A DNA stretch of 8,304 bases from Candidatus Komeilibacteria bacterium RIFCSPHIGHO2_01_FULL_52_14 (GTDB lineage Bacteria > Patescibacteriota > Patescibacteriia > UBA1558 > 2-01-FULL-52-15), in contig MHKK01000041.1 in assembly GCA_001818365.1 (NCBI GenBank), forward strand, positions 1-8,304, read 5' to 3'. Shown here piece after piece: positions 1-6,441 of this stretch (its first letter is position 1; the number at the start of each line of letters is the position of its first letter). Under the pieces are notes generated by a model. The model had not been told where the DNA came from. It worked only from the letters and a program-made list of their open reading frames with translations, and did no database searches. Both the position numbers and the translations under genes were made by a program.

Positions 1-1283
1 AGCGCCCAGGGTTTTTCCGCATCGATATATTCATTACTAAGATCGATCAGCTTCCATATCCCAAGCAGCGCTTCTCTGAAGTTAAGCTTTTCGATCGCTG
101 CGCCGACAATTTTCAATGTAGGTGCGCCATGGATTTTCCGCGTGACTTTTCCACCGAGGGATTTCTCTATCATATTCGTGACGCGGGCAAGCAGATTGCC
201 CAAACCGTTCGCAAGATCGGCATTATACTTTGTGACAAAATCTTCCGCTCGTACATCGCTCTCATAGCCGAACGAGAATTGCGACAATAACAAATACCGC
301 GTTGCGTCTACGCCGAACTTCGAGACCAATTCGATCGGTTTAATGACATTACCCGTCGTCTTGCTCATTTTCTCGCCGTCGATCGTAAAGTAGCCGTGTA
401 CATGCAGATGTTTTGGAACCGGCAGGCCCAATGCCAGCAGAAGCGCCGGCCAGTAAACCGCGTGAAACTTCAGGATGTCGGCCGCCATGAGCTGATGCAC
501 ATCCGCACCGGTCCACCATTCTTTCACGCGTTTCGAATCATCGGGATATCCCAGCGCGGTAATATAGTTTGAAAGCGCGTCTAACCAGACGTACGCCCTC
601 TGCGACGGATCCCAGGGGATCGCAACGCCCCAGGTTACGGTCGACCGTGAAATGGAAAAATCGTCTATCCCCTGACCAAAAAGCCCGAGCGTTTCATTCT
701 TGCGTTCCTCGGGATGAATCCGCATCTCGCCCTTTTCAATGGCCGTGCGTACCTGCGGCAGATAATCGGACAAACGAAAAAACCAATTTTTTTCCTCAAG
801 CCGTTCCGGAATTGTTTTATGAATGGCGCATTTACCGTCGATCAAATCTTTTACCGTCAAAAACTTTTCGCACCCGACACAGTACGGTCCTGTATACATG
901 CTTTCGTAGATCGCATCGCGTCCCTGCGGCGTTTTTGCCGCTTTCAATCGCTTCAAAATCTCCTGTACCGCCGACATATGCGCGACATCGGTGGTGCGAA
1001 TAAAAAAATCGTTCGAGATTTCCAGTGTTTGCCATGCGGCTTTAAACTGCCCGGCAATTTCATCGGTAAACTGTTTCGTATCCTTGCCAAGCTCTTTCGC
1101 CTTAATTGCAACTTTCGTACCGTGCTCGTCGGTTCCGGTGAGGAAAAAAACGCTTTTGGCGCCGTCCCGTTCGCGCCAAAAACGGGCAAGCACGTCGGCA
1201 GCCACGGTCGTATAGGCGTGACCGATATGCGGCTCGCCGTTCACATAATAGATCGGCGTGGTGATGAAATGTTTAGTTGCCAT
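1..1283 (-). CDS. metG: Methionyl-tRNA synthetase, 3' end cut by window edge
   Basis: This class I aminoacyl-tRNA synthetase charges tRNA-Met with methionine in the cytoplasm. I translated 427 codons by hand from the ATG at 1283; the frame stays open to position 1, so the C-terminal anticodon-binding part is incomplete. It begins MATKHFITTPIYYVNG. The HIGH signature is HIGH at residues 19-22 and the second signature is KMSKT at 305-309. A single zinc knuckle (C135, C138, C152, H155) sits in the connective insertion, as in the Thermus/Bacillus subclass. The motif TGTDEHG at 49-55 and the YVWLDALSNY stretch at 231-240 are also typical. The start overlaps the end of the Nudix gene by 11 bp, which suggests translational coupling; I see no strong Shine-Dalgarno. 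Whether a C-terminal tRNA-binding domain follows cannot be seen. The identification is essentially certain. Confidence 0.97.
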   Translation of the reverse strand, partial: MATKHFITTPIYYVNGEPHIGHAYTTVAADVLARFWRERDGAKSVFFLTGTDEHGTKVAIKAKELGKDTKQFTDEIAGQFKAAWQTLEISNDFFIRTTDVAHMSAVQEILKRLKAAKTPQGRDAIYESMYTGPYCVGCEKFLTVKDLIDGKCAIHKTIPERLEEKNWFFRLSDYLPQVRTAIEKGEMRIHPEERKNETLGLFGQGIDDFSISRSTVTWGVAIPWDPSQRAYVWLDALSNYITALGYPDDSKRVKEWWTGADVHQLMAADILKFHAVYWPALLLALGLPVPKHLHVHGYFTIDGEKMSKTTGNVIKPIELVSKFGVDATRYLLLSQFSFGYESDVRAEDFVTKYNADLANGLGNLLARVTNMIEKSLGGKVTRKIHGAPTLKIVGAAIEKLNFREALLGIWKLIDLSNEYIDAEKPWA

Positions 1284-1698
1284 TATTTTTACTTTCGTGA
1301 TATTCGAACGCCCTCTGAATCATAGTACTCATGATCGGTGTAAAGAATTCGTAGTTTTTCAGTTCCTCTTTTGTAATCCACGCGTACTGCAGATGTTCAT
1401 GACTCATCAAAAAATCTTCTCTATCAATATCGACGAAACTCGCAACCAGACAGATGGTCGTCTTATTGGGACGGTACCACAGATCGTAGAAAAAAGTTTC
1501 CCCGACAGTGCATTTTTTTATGCCGAGTTCTTCTTGTAGCTCACGGTGTAGGGCAGTTTCAGGGTTTTCACCCTGATTGATCCTGCCTCCCGGGAGATCC
1601 CATGTGCCGGGTTGTGCCGCACCTTCAAGGACAAGACATTTCCCATTGCGTAGAATAAGCGCCTTTTGTCCTATTTGTGCCGTTTCATGTTCGATCAT
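1273..1698 (-). CDS. Nudix (MutT-like) hydrolase
   Basis: This small cytoplasmic hydrolase cleaves a nucleoside-diphosphate-linked substrate using Mg2+; the exact substrate cannot be read from sequence. The complete Nudix box GX5EX7REUXEEXGU is present at residues 38-60 (G38, E44, R52, E53, E56, E57, G59, I60), preceded by the usual PGTWDLPGG turn at 30-38. The product is 141 residues if the ATG at 1698 is used. A TTG at 1710 in the same frame would add MRID. I prefer the ATG because nothing conserved lies between them, but neither has a clear ribosome-binding site. The gene overlaps the end of rsmI by 14 bp (26 bp from the TTG) and the start of metG by 11 bp, so the three are probably translated from one message. 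It resembles MutT/NUDT-type house-cleaning enzymes. The family is certain and the substrate unknown. Confidence 0.93.
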   Translation of the reverse strand: MIEHETAQIGQKALILRNGKCLVLEGAAQPGTWDLPGGRINQGENPETALHRELQEELGIKKCTVGETFFYDLWYRPNKTTICLVASFVDIDREDFLMSHEHLQYAWITKEELKNYEFFTPIMSTMIQRAFEYHESKNNGN

Positions 1699-2359
1699 AT
1701 CGATGCGCAATAACGACGAACTCGCCTTTGGTTTCCATCGCCGTCAGCGCTTCCAGCACCTCGGCGGCGGTTCCGCGGTATACGGTTTCGAATTTTTTTG
1801 TAAGCTCCCTACATACTACAACGCGCATCTTGCTTTCCGCAAGTTCCGCAAGAAGTTTACGGATCCGATGGACCGATTCGAAGAGAATAACCGGCCGCGC
1901 GCTTTGCGCAATTTCATGAAGAGCCGTTTGGCGGCCTTTTTTATGAGGTAAAAAGCCCAAAAAAAGGAATTCGCTCAAGGGTATCCCGGCAACGGAAATC
2001 GCTGCGGCAAGCGCCGAGGGACCGGGAATGGGAACGATATGAACATCCGGCAATTCTTTCCGAACCAGCTCTATCAGGCGACCGCCCGGATCCGAAACGC
2101 CGGGCGTTCCCGCATCCGTCACGTAACAAAGATCGCTCCCCCCGGCGAGCAACACGCGTATGCGCTCCCAAGCCCTGGCGTCGCTGTGCTCATGCCATGC
2201 AATAAGACCCTTTCGGATCCCAAGCAGCGAAAGCAATTTGTGCGTAACGCGCGTATCCTCCGCGAGAATCGCCGAAACTGACGAGAGCGTGCGAACCGCA
2301 CGCTCCGTGATATCTGATGCATTGCCGATAGGTGTGGCAATAATATACAGCGTCGACAC
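1685..2359 (-). CDS. rsmI: 16S rRNA (cytidine(1402)-2'-O)-methyltransferase, short form
   Basis: RsmI uses S-adenosylmethionine to methylate the ribose of C1402 in the decoding centre of 16S rRNA. It belongs to the tetrapyrrole methylase (SpoU-unrelated) fold. The signature blocks appear in order: IIATPIGN (6-13), EDTRVT (34-39), the AdoMet-binding VTDAGTPGVSDPGG (80-93), PIPGPSA (110-116), GFLPHK (135-140) and CRELTKKFE (183-191). The start is GTG at 2359, six bases after the transporter stop, with only a weak purine-rich AGAAG ahead of it. The N-terminus MSTLYIIATPIGN matches the family, so this start is well supported. The protein is 224 residues, whereas typical RsmI is about 270-290. It stops straight after the methylase domain at EFVVIAHRYDRT and lacks the usual C-terminal helical extension. 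The stop is overlapped by the Nudix start. Confidence 0.95.
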   Translation of the reverse strand: MSTLYIIATPIGNASDITERAVRTLSSVSAILAEDTRVTHKLLSLLGIRKGLIAWHEHSDARAWERIRVLLAGGSDLCYVTDAGTPGVSDPGGRLIELVRKELPDVHIVPIPGPSALAAAISVAGIPLSEFLFLGFLPHKKGRQTALHEIAQSARPVILFESVHRIRKLLAELAESKMRVVVCRELTKKFETVYRGTAAEVLEALTAMETKGEFVVIAHRYDRT

Positions 2360-2365
2360 GATCTT

Positions 2366-3424
2366 CTACGTGATGAATTCTTTCGTCAGGCCCTTCTCCT
2401 GAATGTACACCGTTATGGCCGCAGCCGCGGGGACCGCAACAAGCGCCCCGACGATTCCCGCAAGCTTTGCTCCAATGAGGATAGAAAAAATTACGATGAG
2501 CGGATTTAAACCTACCGATTTCGCCATAACTTTCGGAACAAGGAGATGGTTTTCCGCCTGCTGGATCAGTATGTACAGTACAACGACAAAAACAGCTTTC
2601 ACCACCCCGCCCCAGGGCGATATCAGCGTGAGAAAAACAGCGGGCACGGCGCTTAAGACCGGGCCCAGGTACGGTATGGTTTCAAAGAATCCGGCCAGGA
2701 GAGCCAGGACAAGAGCGTACTGAATGCCCAATATTTTCAGACCGACATAGGTAATCAGGAAAATTATGAGCGAAAGCACCATCTGGCCGCGAAGCCACCA
2801 CCCCAATTTTTGTTTTATCTTTTCCATGATGGAGGCGGTCTCCTTCTCCTTGTTCTTCGGTGTGAGCCAGATCAGGAACTGACGGAGAGCGCTTTCCTGT
2901 ACCGTCAGGTAGAACGTGATGACCAGGACGAGCATCAGCGACAGAAGGCCGCCGAACAACGCGCTGAAAAACGGCAGGATGTTGCCCGAAGCAACTCTCG
3001 TGAGCGTCAGGAGCAGATCATCCAGCCCGTTTCGTAAGCTGGTGACCCGTTCGGGCGTTAAAAAAGTCGACTGCTGAAAATTCTGCAAGTTCCTGTCGAT
3101 GTCGAGATAAAAACTCGGCAGATCTTTTGAAAAACTGGAAACCTCGGCAGCGAGCGGCTTTGATATGCCGATGACGAGCAGTAAGAATAGCGAGATGAAC
3201 ACGACATAGATAAGCAGCACGCCGAGAGCGCGCGGGATCTTATACTGCCGCAAATAATCGATGGATGGGTCGAGGGCCGCAGAGAGTAACAGGGAAACGA
3301 AAAAAAGCGCGATGATATCGCGGATATTCCACGCAAATGCAACCGCAATAACGATCAGCAGAATTTTTAATACCGACTCCATGCTGATGGAATGCAGTAC
3401 CTTAGTCGGAGTGCCATTTGCCAT
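2366..3424 (-). CDS. AI-2E family (PF01594-type) membrane transporter
   Basis: This polytopic inner-membrane protein of 352 residues belongs to the family named after E. coli TqsA, an autoinducer-2 exporter. Other members act as Na+/H+ antiporters or permeases, so the substrate here is unknown. Hydrophobic segments lie at about 19-34, 36-52, 64-88, 149-173, 212-233, 234-268, 272-290 and 307-342. The hydrophilic stretch 90-147 between the third and fourth is the usual family loop. The most conserved family block is present: GFFETIPYLGPVLSAVPAVF at 245-264, followed by QQAENHLLVPKVMAKSVGLNP at about 288-308. The ATG at 3424 fits a promoter whose predicted start site falls on the same base, giving a leaderless mRNA. 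Six bases separate its stop from rsmI. The family call is firm; a role in quorum signalling should not be assumed. Confidence 0.94.
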   Translation of the reverse strand: MANGTPTKVLHSISMESVLKILLIVIAVAFAWNIRDIIALFFVSLLLSAALDPSIDYLRQYKIPRALGVLLIYVVFISLFLLLVIGISKPLAAEVSSFSKDLPSFYLDIDRNLQNFQQSTFLTPERVTSLRNGLDDLLLTLTRVASGNILPFFSALFGGLLSLMLVLVITFYLTVQESALRQFLIWLTPKNKEKETASIMEKIKQKLGWWLRGQMVLSLIIFLITYVGLKILGIQYALVLALLAGFFETIPYLGPVLSAVPAVFLTLISPWGGVVKAVFVVVLYILIQQAENHLLVPKVMAKSVGLNPLIVIFSILIGAKLAGIVGALVAVPAAAAITVYIQEKGLTKEFIT

Positions 3425-3430
3425 ACGTCT

Positions 3431-3459
3431 ATTGTACCGAATGCTCTCGCAACGCGCAA
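3431..3459 (-). promoter_or_regulatory. Putative sigma70-type promoter for the AI-2E gene (leaderless)
   Basis: On the minus strand, TTGCGC (3459-3454) is followed by a 17-base spacer and TACAAT (3436-3431). The -10 box matches the consensus at five of six positions and the -35 box at three of six. The predicted start site, about seven bases after the -10, falls on or next to the A of the ATG at 3424. No Shine-Dalgarno lies between promoter and gene, as expected for a leaderless mRNA. The -35 region sits in two head-to-tail copies of CGCAACG. This is a pattern match only. Confidence 0.5.
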
Positions 3460-3461
3460 CG
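3448..3461. repeat. Two tandem copies of a 7-bp unit (CGCAACG)
   Basis: CGCAACG occurs at 3448-3454 and again immediately at 3455-3461, between the peptidase stop and the transporter start. It overlaps the -35 element and the upstream part of the spacer of the putative transporter promoter. It could be a chance duplication, a slippage site, or a small regulator site. Confidence 0.45.
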
Positions 3462-4724
3462 CTACTTCAGAAGCTTCAAAAAATGCCCTTTATCCCGATA
3501 GGGTCCGATCAGTCCGAGATTCGCCTGTTTCCAGGACACGACCTTTCGCGCAACCCGATTCACGTGGTCGTAGGTAACGGCATCAAGCTGCCGCAAGCGC
3601 TCATCCAGATTCAGAATGCGGTTCGTCAAAAGTTCCTGCCCCATGAGGTATGAAAGATACGAATTCGCGCGCTCGAATTTGAGGATAAGCCGTCCGCGGA
3701 TATTATCCTTGGCACGGCGCAGCTCGTCACGCGACACCCCGTGTCGCGACATGCGCACCAATTCGTCGCGGATGGCCTTGATCGCTTCGTCCATACGGCT
3801 CTTGTCGAGACCGGCGTGTACCGCAAAGTATCCGGTATCTTCGAACGATTCGGCGGAACTTCGTATGACGTACGCAAGCCCCTTCCGCTCCCGGATCTGA
3901 ATGAAAAGCCGCGAGCTCATCGTGCCGCCCATGATGACCGAGAGCAGCGTCAAAGCGTCAAGATTTTTATGGCGGTGCGGGTAACCGGGAAATCCCAGCA
4001 TCATTTGCACCTGATCGGTCTCTTTGAACTCAATGCGAACACGCGGCTTGGCCTGCGCAAAAACGAATTTCGTTATCGAGGCCTTTGCCTTTCGCTTTCC
4101 CTCCGGAAAATAGCGATTGATCAGCCGCAAGGCGCGATCCTCCTTAAACGCTCCGGCAAGACCGATGACCATATTGCCGGGATAATAAAAGCGGTCCTTA
4201 TACGAAACCAGTTTTTCATGCGGAACCGATTTAATGACCTCGCGGGGACCGCCGATCTCCCGTCCCAAGCTTGAGCCGGAAAAAATCGTCGTTTCAAAAA
4301 TTTCGTCGATCCGCATGGCCGGATTGTCGCGATACATGTTGAGCTCCTCGACGATAACGCCGCGCTCGCGCTCCATTTCTTTCCGCTCGAACTTTGAATG
4401 GCGCAACATGTCGGAGAGCATGTCGACACCGAGTTCCAGATGCGACGCATCGGTCTGAATGTAATATGACGTGTTATCCTTGCTGGTAAAGGCATTATAC
4501 TCGGCTCCGACCGCATCGAGCTCTTTTGAAAGCGCCTTCGTCGTCGGCCGCTTCTTCGTCCCTTTGAACATGAGGTGCTCGATGAAGTGCGAAACGCCGT
4601 TAACGGAGCGCTGCTCGTGCCGCGATCCGACTTTGTACATCACCTCCCACGTCACCGAGTGCGTTTCATGGCGAGGAACCAAAATAATGACGCTTCCGTC
4701 GCGTCGGGAAATACGCTTATACAT
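3462..4724 (-). CDS. M16 family zinc metallopeptidase (processing-peptidase-like)
   Basis: This 420-residue protein is related to mitochondrial processing peptidase beta and Bacillus YmxG/MlpA, enzymes that cleave peptides inside a clam-shell chamber. The inverted zinc motif HxxEH is HFIEH at 46-50 (H46, E49, H50). The third ligand is the glutamate pair EEL at 126-128, at the expected spacing, so this is a catalytically competent subunit. The C-terminal half carries the substrate-binding R/Y region (IRERKGLAY, 277-285). No signal peptide is visible, which points to a cytoplasmic location. The ATG at 4724 lies inside the end of glyS (8-bp overlap, ATGTATAA) and has an AAGGAG ribosome-binding site seven bases upstream, so the start is well supported. 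No inactive M16 partner gene is in the window; a homodimer is likely. The substrate is unknown. Its stop is 37 bases before the transporter start. Confidence 0.95.
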   Translation of the reverse strand: MYKRISRRDGSVIILVPRHETHSVTWEVMYKVGSRHEQRSVNGVSHFIEHLMFKGTKKRPTTKALSKELDAVGAEYNAFTSKDNTSYYIQTDASHLELGVDMLSDMLRHSKFERKEMERERGVIVEELNMYRDNPAMRIDEIFETTIFSGSSLGREIGGPREVIKSVPHEKLVSYKDRFYYPGNMVIGLAGAFKEDRALRLINRYFPEGKRKAKASITKFVFAQAKPRVRIEFKETDQVQMMLGFPGYPHRHKNLDALTLLSVIMGGTMSSRLFIQIRERKGLAYVIRSSAESFEDTGYFAVHAGLDKSRMDEAIKAIRDELVRMSRHGVSRDELRRAKDNIRGRLILKFERANSYLSYLMGQELLTNRILNLDERLRQLDAVTYDHVNRVARKVVSWKQANLGLIGPYRDKGHFLKLLK

Positions 4725-6087
4725 GGAGTCGCTCCTTAAGATATTTGGTCAGCTGATCGCGCGCGATACGATCCTGTTTCATGGTGTCGCGATCGCGTAC
4801 CGTTACTTTTTTGTCCTGCAATGAATCAAAATCTACCGTCACGCAGTACGGCGTGCCGATTTCGTCCTGCCGCCGGTACCTGCGGCCGATGCTCTGCGTC
4901 TCGTCATAGTCGATGACGAGCGAATTCCGGAGTTCCGCAGCGATCGGCTCGGCAAATTTCTTAAGTTCGTCTTTCTTGGACAGGGGGAGAATGGCCGCCT
5001 GATAGGGAGCGAGGTTCTTGGGTATTTTCAAAACGACGCGCATATCGGTCTCGCCCTCTTCCGCCGTCGGCGCCTGCTCTTCATGGTACGCGGAGCACAA
5101 GACCGCAAGCACGGAACGGTCAACGCCCCACGTCGGCTCAATGACATGCGGAACGATCTTCTTTTTTGTTTCGGGATCCAGATAGCTTAATTCGACGCCG
5201 CTTAATTGTGCATGTCTGCGCAGATCAAAATCGGTCCGGTAGGCGAGGCCGTACAATTCCTTCTGTCCGAACGGATACTTGTATTCAAAGTCAACCGTCC
5301 GTTTTGAATAATGAGCCCGCTCGTCCTCCGAAATCTCGACCGCTTCGAACTCCTTGGCCGAGATCCCCATGTCGTGAACCCAACGCTCCATTTGCGTCTT
5401 CCAGTGCTCAAAATATTTCTCCCAGTCCTCCTCCCGAACGAAATACTCGATCTCCATGATCTCGAACTCGCGAGTCCTGAAAATAAAATTGCCGGGAGTA
5501 ATCTCGTTCCGGAACGAACGGCCGATCTGTGCGATGCCGAACGGCAATTTCATGCGCATGGAATCCATGATCTGTTTAAAATCCACAAACATGGTCTGCG
5601 CGGTTTCGGGACGAAGGTAGGCGACACCCGTTTCTGCTTCAACCGGACCGATAAAGGTCTTGAACATGAGGTTGAACTTGCGCACCGGGGTCAGCTCACC
5701 GCCGCACTCGGGACACTCTTTGAGCGCCTTCGGCGGATGCTTCATCGTTCCCAGTTCCGGCTTGATGCCGGCAACATCGAGCAGGTGATCGGCGCGGAAT
5801 CTCCGCTTGCAATTTTTGCAGTCGACGAGCGGGTCGGTGAAATTCTCTAAATGACCCGATGCCTCCCACACGCGCGGATTCATGATGACCGAGCCGTCGA
5901 GGCCCACGACGTCGTCACGGCCATGCACGAACCTCCGCCACCACATGCGCTTGATGTTATTTTTAAGCTCGGCGCCCAGAGGGCCGTAGTCCCAGGTATT
6001 GGAAAAACCGCCGTAGATCTCCGATGAAGGAAAAATAAAACCGCGGCGTTTGCAGAGCGAGACGAGCTTGTCGAGTGTCTGAACCAT
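4717..6087 (-). CDS. glyS: Glycyl-tRNA synthetase, single-chain alpha2 type
   Basis: This class II synthetase charges tRNA-Gly. It is the homodimeric type shared by eukaryotes, archaea and many bacteria, not the alpha2beta2 GlyQ/GlyS type; it is often labelled glyQS or glyS. From the ATG at 6087 it is 456 residues. Visible landmarks are the N-terminal KRRGFIFPSSEIYGG (13-27), motif 1 around WDYGPLG (32-38), and a zinc-finger insertion with C90/C93 and C125/C128. Motif 2 is GRSFRNEI at 189-196 followed by FRTREFEIMEIEYF (203-216). Motif 3 is GVDRSVLAVL (321-330), and an anticodon-binding domain runs from about 357 to the end. The frame continues upstream to an ATG at 6126. I reject that start because a near-consensus promoter occupies the added codons, and family proteins begin close to MVQTLDKLVSLCKRRGF. 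The end overlaps the M16 gene by 8 bp. Confidence 0.96.
   Translation of the reverse strand: MVQTLDKLVSLCKRRGFIFPSSEIYGGFSNTWDYGPLGAELKNNIKRMWWRRFVHGRDDVVGLDGSVIMNPRVWEASGHLENFTDPLVDCKNCKRRFRADHLLDVAGIKPELGTMKHPPKALKECPECGGELTPVRKFNLMFKTFIGPVEAETGVAYLRPETAQTMFVDFKQIMDSMRMKLPFGIAQIGRSFRNEITPGNFIFRTREFEIMEIEYFVREEDWEKYFEHWKTQMERWVHDMGISAKEFEAVEISEDERAHYSKRTVDFEYKYPFGQKELYGLAYRTDFDLRRHAQLSGVELSYLDPETKKKIVPHVIEPTWGVDRSVLAVLCSAYHEEQAPTAEEGETDMRVVLKIPKNLAPYQAAILPLSKKDELKKFAEPIAAELRNSLVIDYDETQSIGRRYRRQDEIGTPYCVTVDFDSLQDKKVTVRDRDTMKQDRIARDQLTKYLKERLHV
4732..4737 (-). promoter_or_regulatory. Ribosome-binding site of the M16 peptidase gene
   Basis: AAGGAG on the minus strand ends seven bases before the ATG at 4724 and lies inside the last codons of glyS. 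It fixes the peptidase start and suggests that its translation is coupled to, or continues from, glyS on the same mRNA. Confidence 0.75.
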
Positions 6088-6104
6088 AGCGGTAAAACAT
6101 CGCC

Positions 6105-6133
6105 AGTATAGCGAATCGGTGCCCATATGGCAA
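6105..6133 (-). promoter_or_regulatory. Putative sigma70-type promoter of glyS
   Basis: On the minus strand, TTGCCA (6133-6128) is followed by a 17-base spacer and TATACT (6110-6105). Each box matches the sigma70 consensus at five of six positions. The predicted start site is near 6098, leaving a leader of only about 11 bases (GTTTTACCGCT) with no Shine-Dalgarno before the ATG at 6087. The promoter lies within what would be the first codons if the ATG at 6126 were used, which argues for the shorter protein. It would drive glyS and the peptidase. Confidence 0.65.
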
Positions 6134-6142
6134 CCTGTTTGC

Positions 6143-6177
6143 TTGACAATGACGGTAAAGTTCGCTACGCATACGGT
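6143..6177 (+). promoter_or_regulatory. Candidate promoter for the small plus-strand gene
   Basis: A perfect TTGACA lies at 6143-6148, and the divergent spacing between the small gene and glyS calls for a promoter here. The downstream -10 is poor: the only partial matches are within TACGCATACGGT (6166-6177), at a spacing of 17 bases or more. This is weak evidence, given mainly because the gene needs a promoter and the -35 is exact. Confidence 0.3.
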
Positions 6178-6191
6178 GCGTTCTTCTCTCC

Positions 6192-6199
6192 AAAGGAGG
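6192..6199 (+). promoter_or_regulatory. Strong ribosome-binding site of the small gene
   Basis: AAAGGAGG is followed by five bases (CGGCC) and ATG at 6205. This is the best Shine-Dalgarno in the window. It selects 6205 rather than the in-frame ATG at 6127, which has no such site ahead of it. Confidence 0.8.
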
Positions 6200-6204
6200 C
6201 GGCC

Positions 6205-6378
6205 ATGACCGTCACCAAGTACGAGAAAATTGGGGTGATGACACGCTTGACGCTCAAGCTGGACCGAGAAACAGACCGCACAACCGCTTCACGGATGAAG
6301 CAGGATGGGATCGTAGCCCATGAAGACGTCTCGGAAGGAACCGTTTCGATCTGGATTCCACCGCGCGACCAGCGTTAA
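6205..6378 (+). CDS. Small protein of unknown function (57 aa)
   Basis: I do not recognise this gene. It is the only plausible plus-strand gene in the window. Reality is supported by an AAAGGAGG ribosome-binding site at ideal spacing, a position in an otherwise empty 350-bp gap between glyS and the Clp-like gene, and a hairpin 22 bases after its TAA. The 57-residue product begins MTVTKYEKIGVMTRLTLKLD and ends SIWIPPRDQR. It is highly charged and nearly balanced (10 Lys/Arg, 9 Asp/Glu), has no cysteine, signal peptide or membrane segment, and contains a single Trp near the C-terminus. The alternation in TRLTLKL and in GTVSIWI could form beta strands. The frame is open back to 6127, but that extension runs through the divergent promoter region. 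It might be a regulator or a binding protein, but nothing in the sequence decides this. Confidence 0.65.
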   Translation: MTVTKYEKIGVMTRLTLKLDRETDRTTASRMKQDGIVAHEDVSEGTVSIWIPPRDQR

Positions 6379-6400
6379 GCCAACTCCTCCCCCAAGCGAA

Positions 6401-6428
6401 AGCCGCGGCACCGTAAGGCGCCGCGGCT
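6401..6428. terminator. Shared hairpin terminator between convergent genes
   Basis: AGCCGCGGC (6401-6409) pairs perfectly with GCCGCGGCT (6420-6428). Inside, after one A-C mismatch, CC pairs with GG and closes a GTAA loop (6413-6416), a GNRA tetraloop in plus-strand RNA. On the plus strand a short U-rich stretch follows (CACTTTATT); the minus-strand side has only TTCGCTT. It sits 22 bases after the small gene's stop and 13 bases after the Clp-like gene's stop, so it probably ends both transcripts, more efficiently on the plus strand. Confidence 0.65.
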
Positions 6429-6441
6429 CACTTTATTAAAA

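Noticed and set aside
569..1325. Plus-strand open frames of 144 and 203 codons
   Set aside because: They lie antisense to the conserved metG frame, have no ribosome-binding site and no recognisable protein features; they are shadows.
2366..3424. Reading the AI-2E family protein as evidence of quorum sensing
   Set aside because: The family name comes from one member; others have different substrates, and no luxS or lsr-like gene is present here.
3741..4274. Plus-strand open frame of 177 codons opposite the M16 peptidase
   Set aside because: The opposite strand encodes a complete M16 protein with the zinc motif; this frame shows no family signature or start signal.
5311..5850. Plus-strand open frame of 179 codons opposite glyS
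   Set aside because: It is antisense to the catalytic core of glycyl-tRNA synthetase and shows only composition-driven openness.
6127..6204. 26-codon upstream extension of the small plus-strand gene
   Set aside because: The ATG at 6127 lacks a Shine-Dalgarno and sits in the divergent promoter region, whereas 6205 has a near-perfect site.
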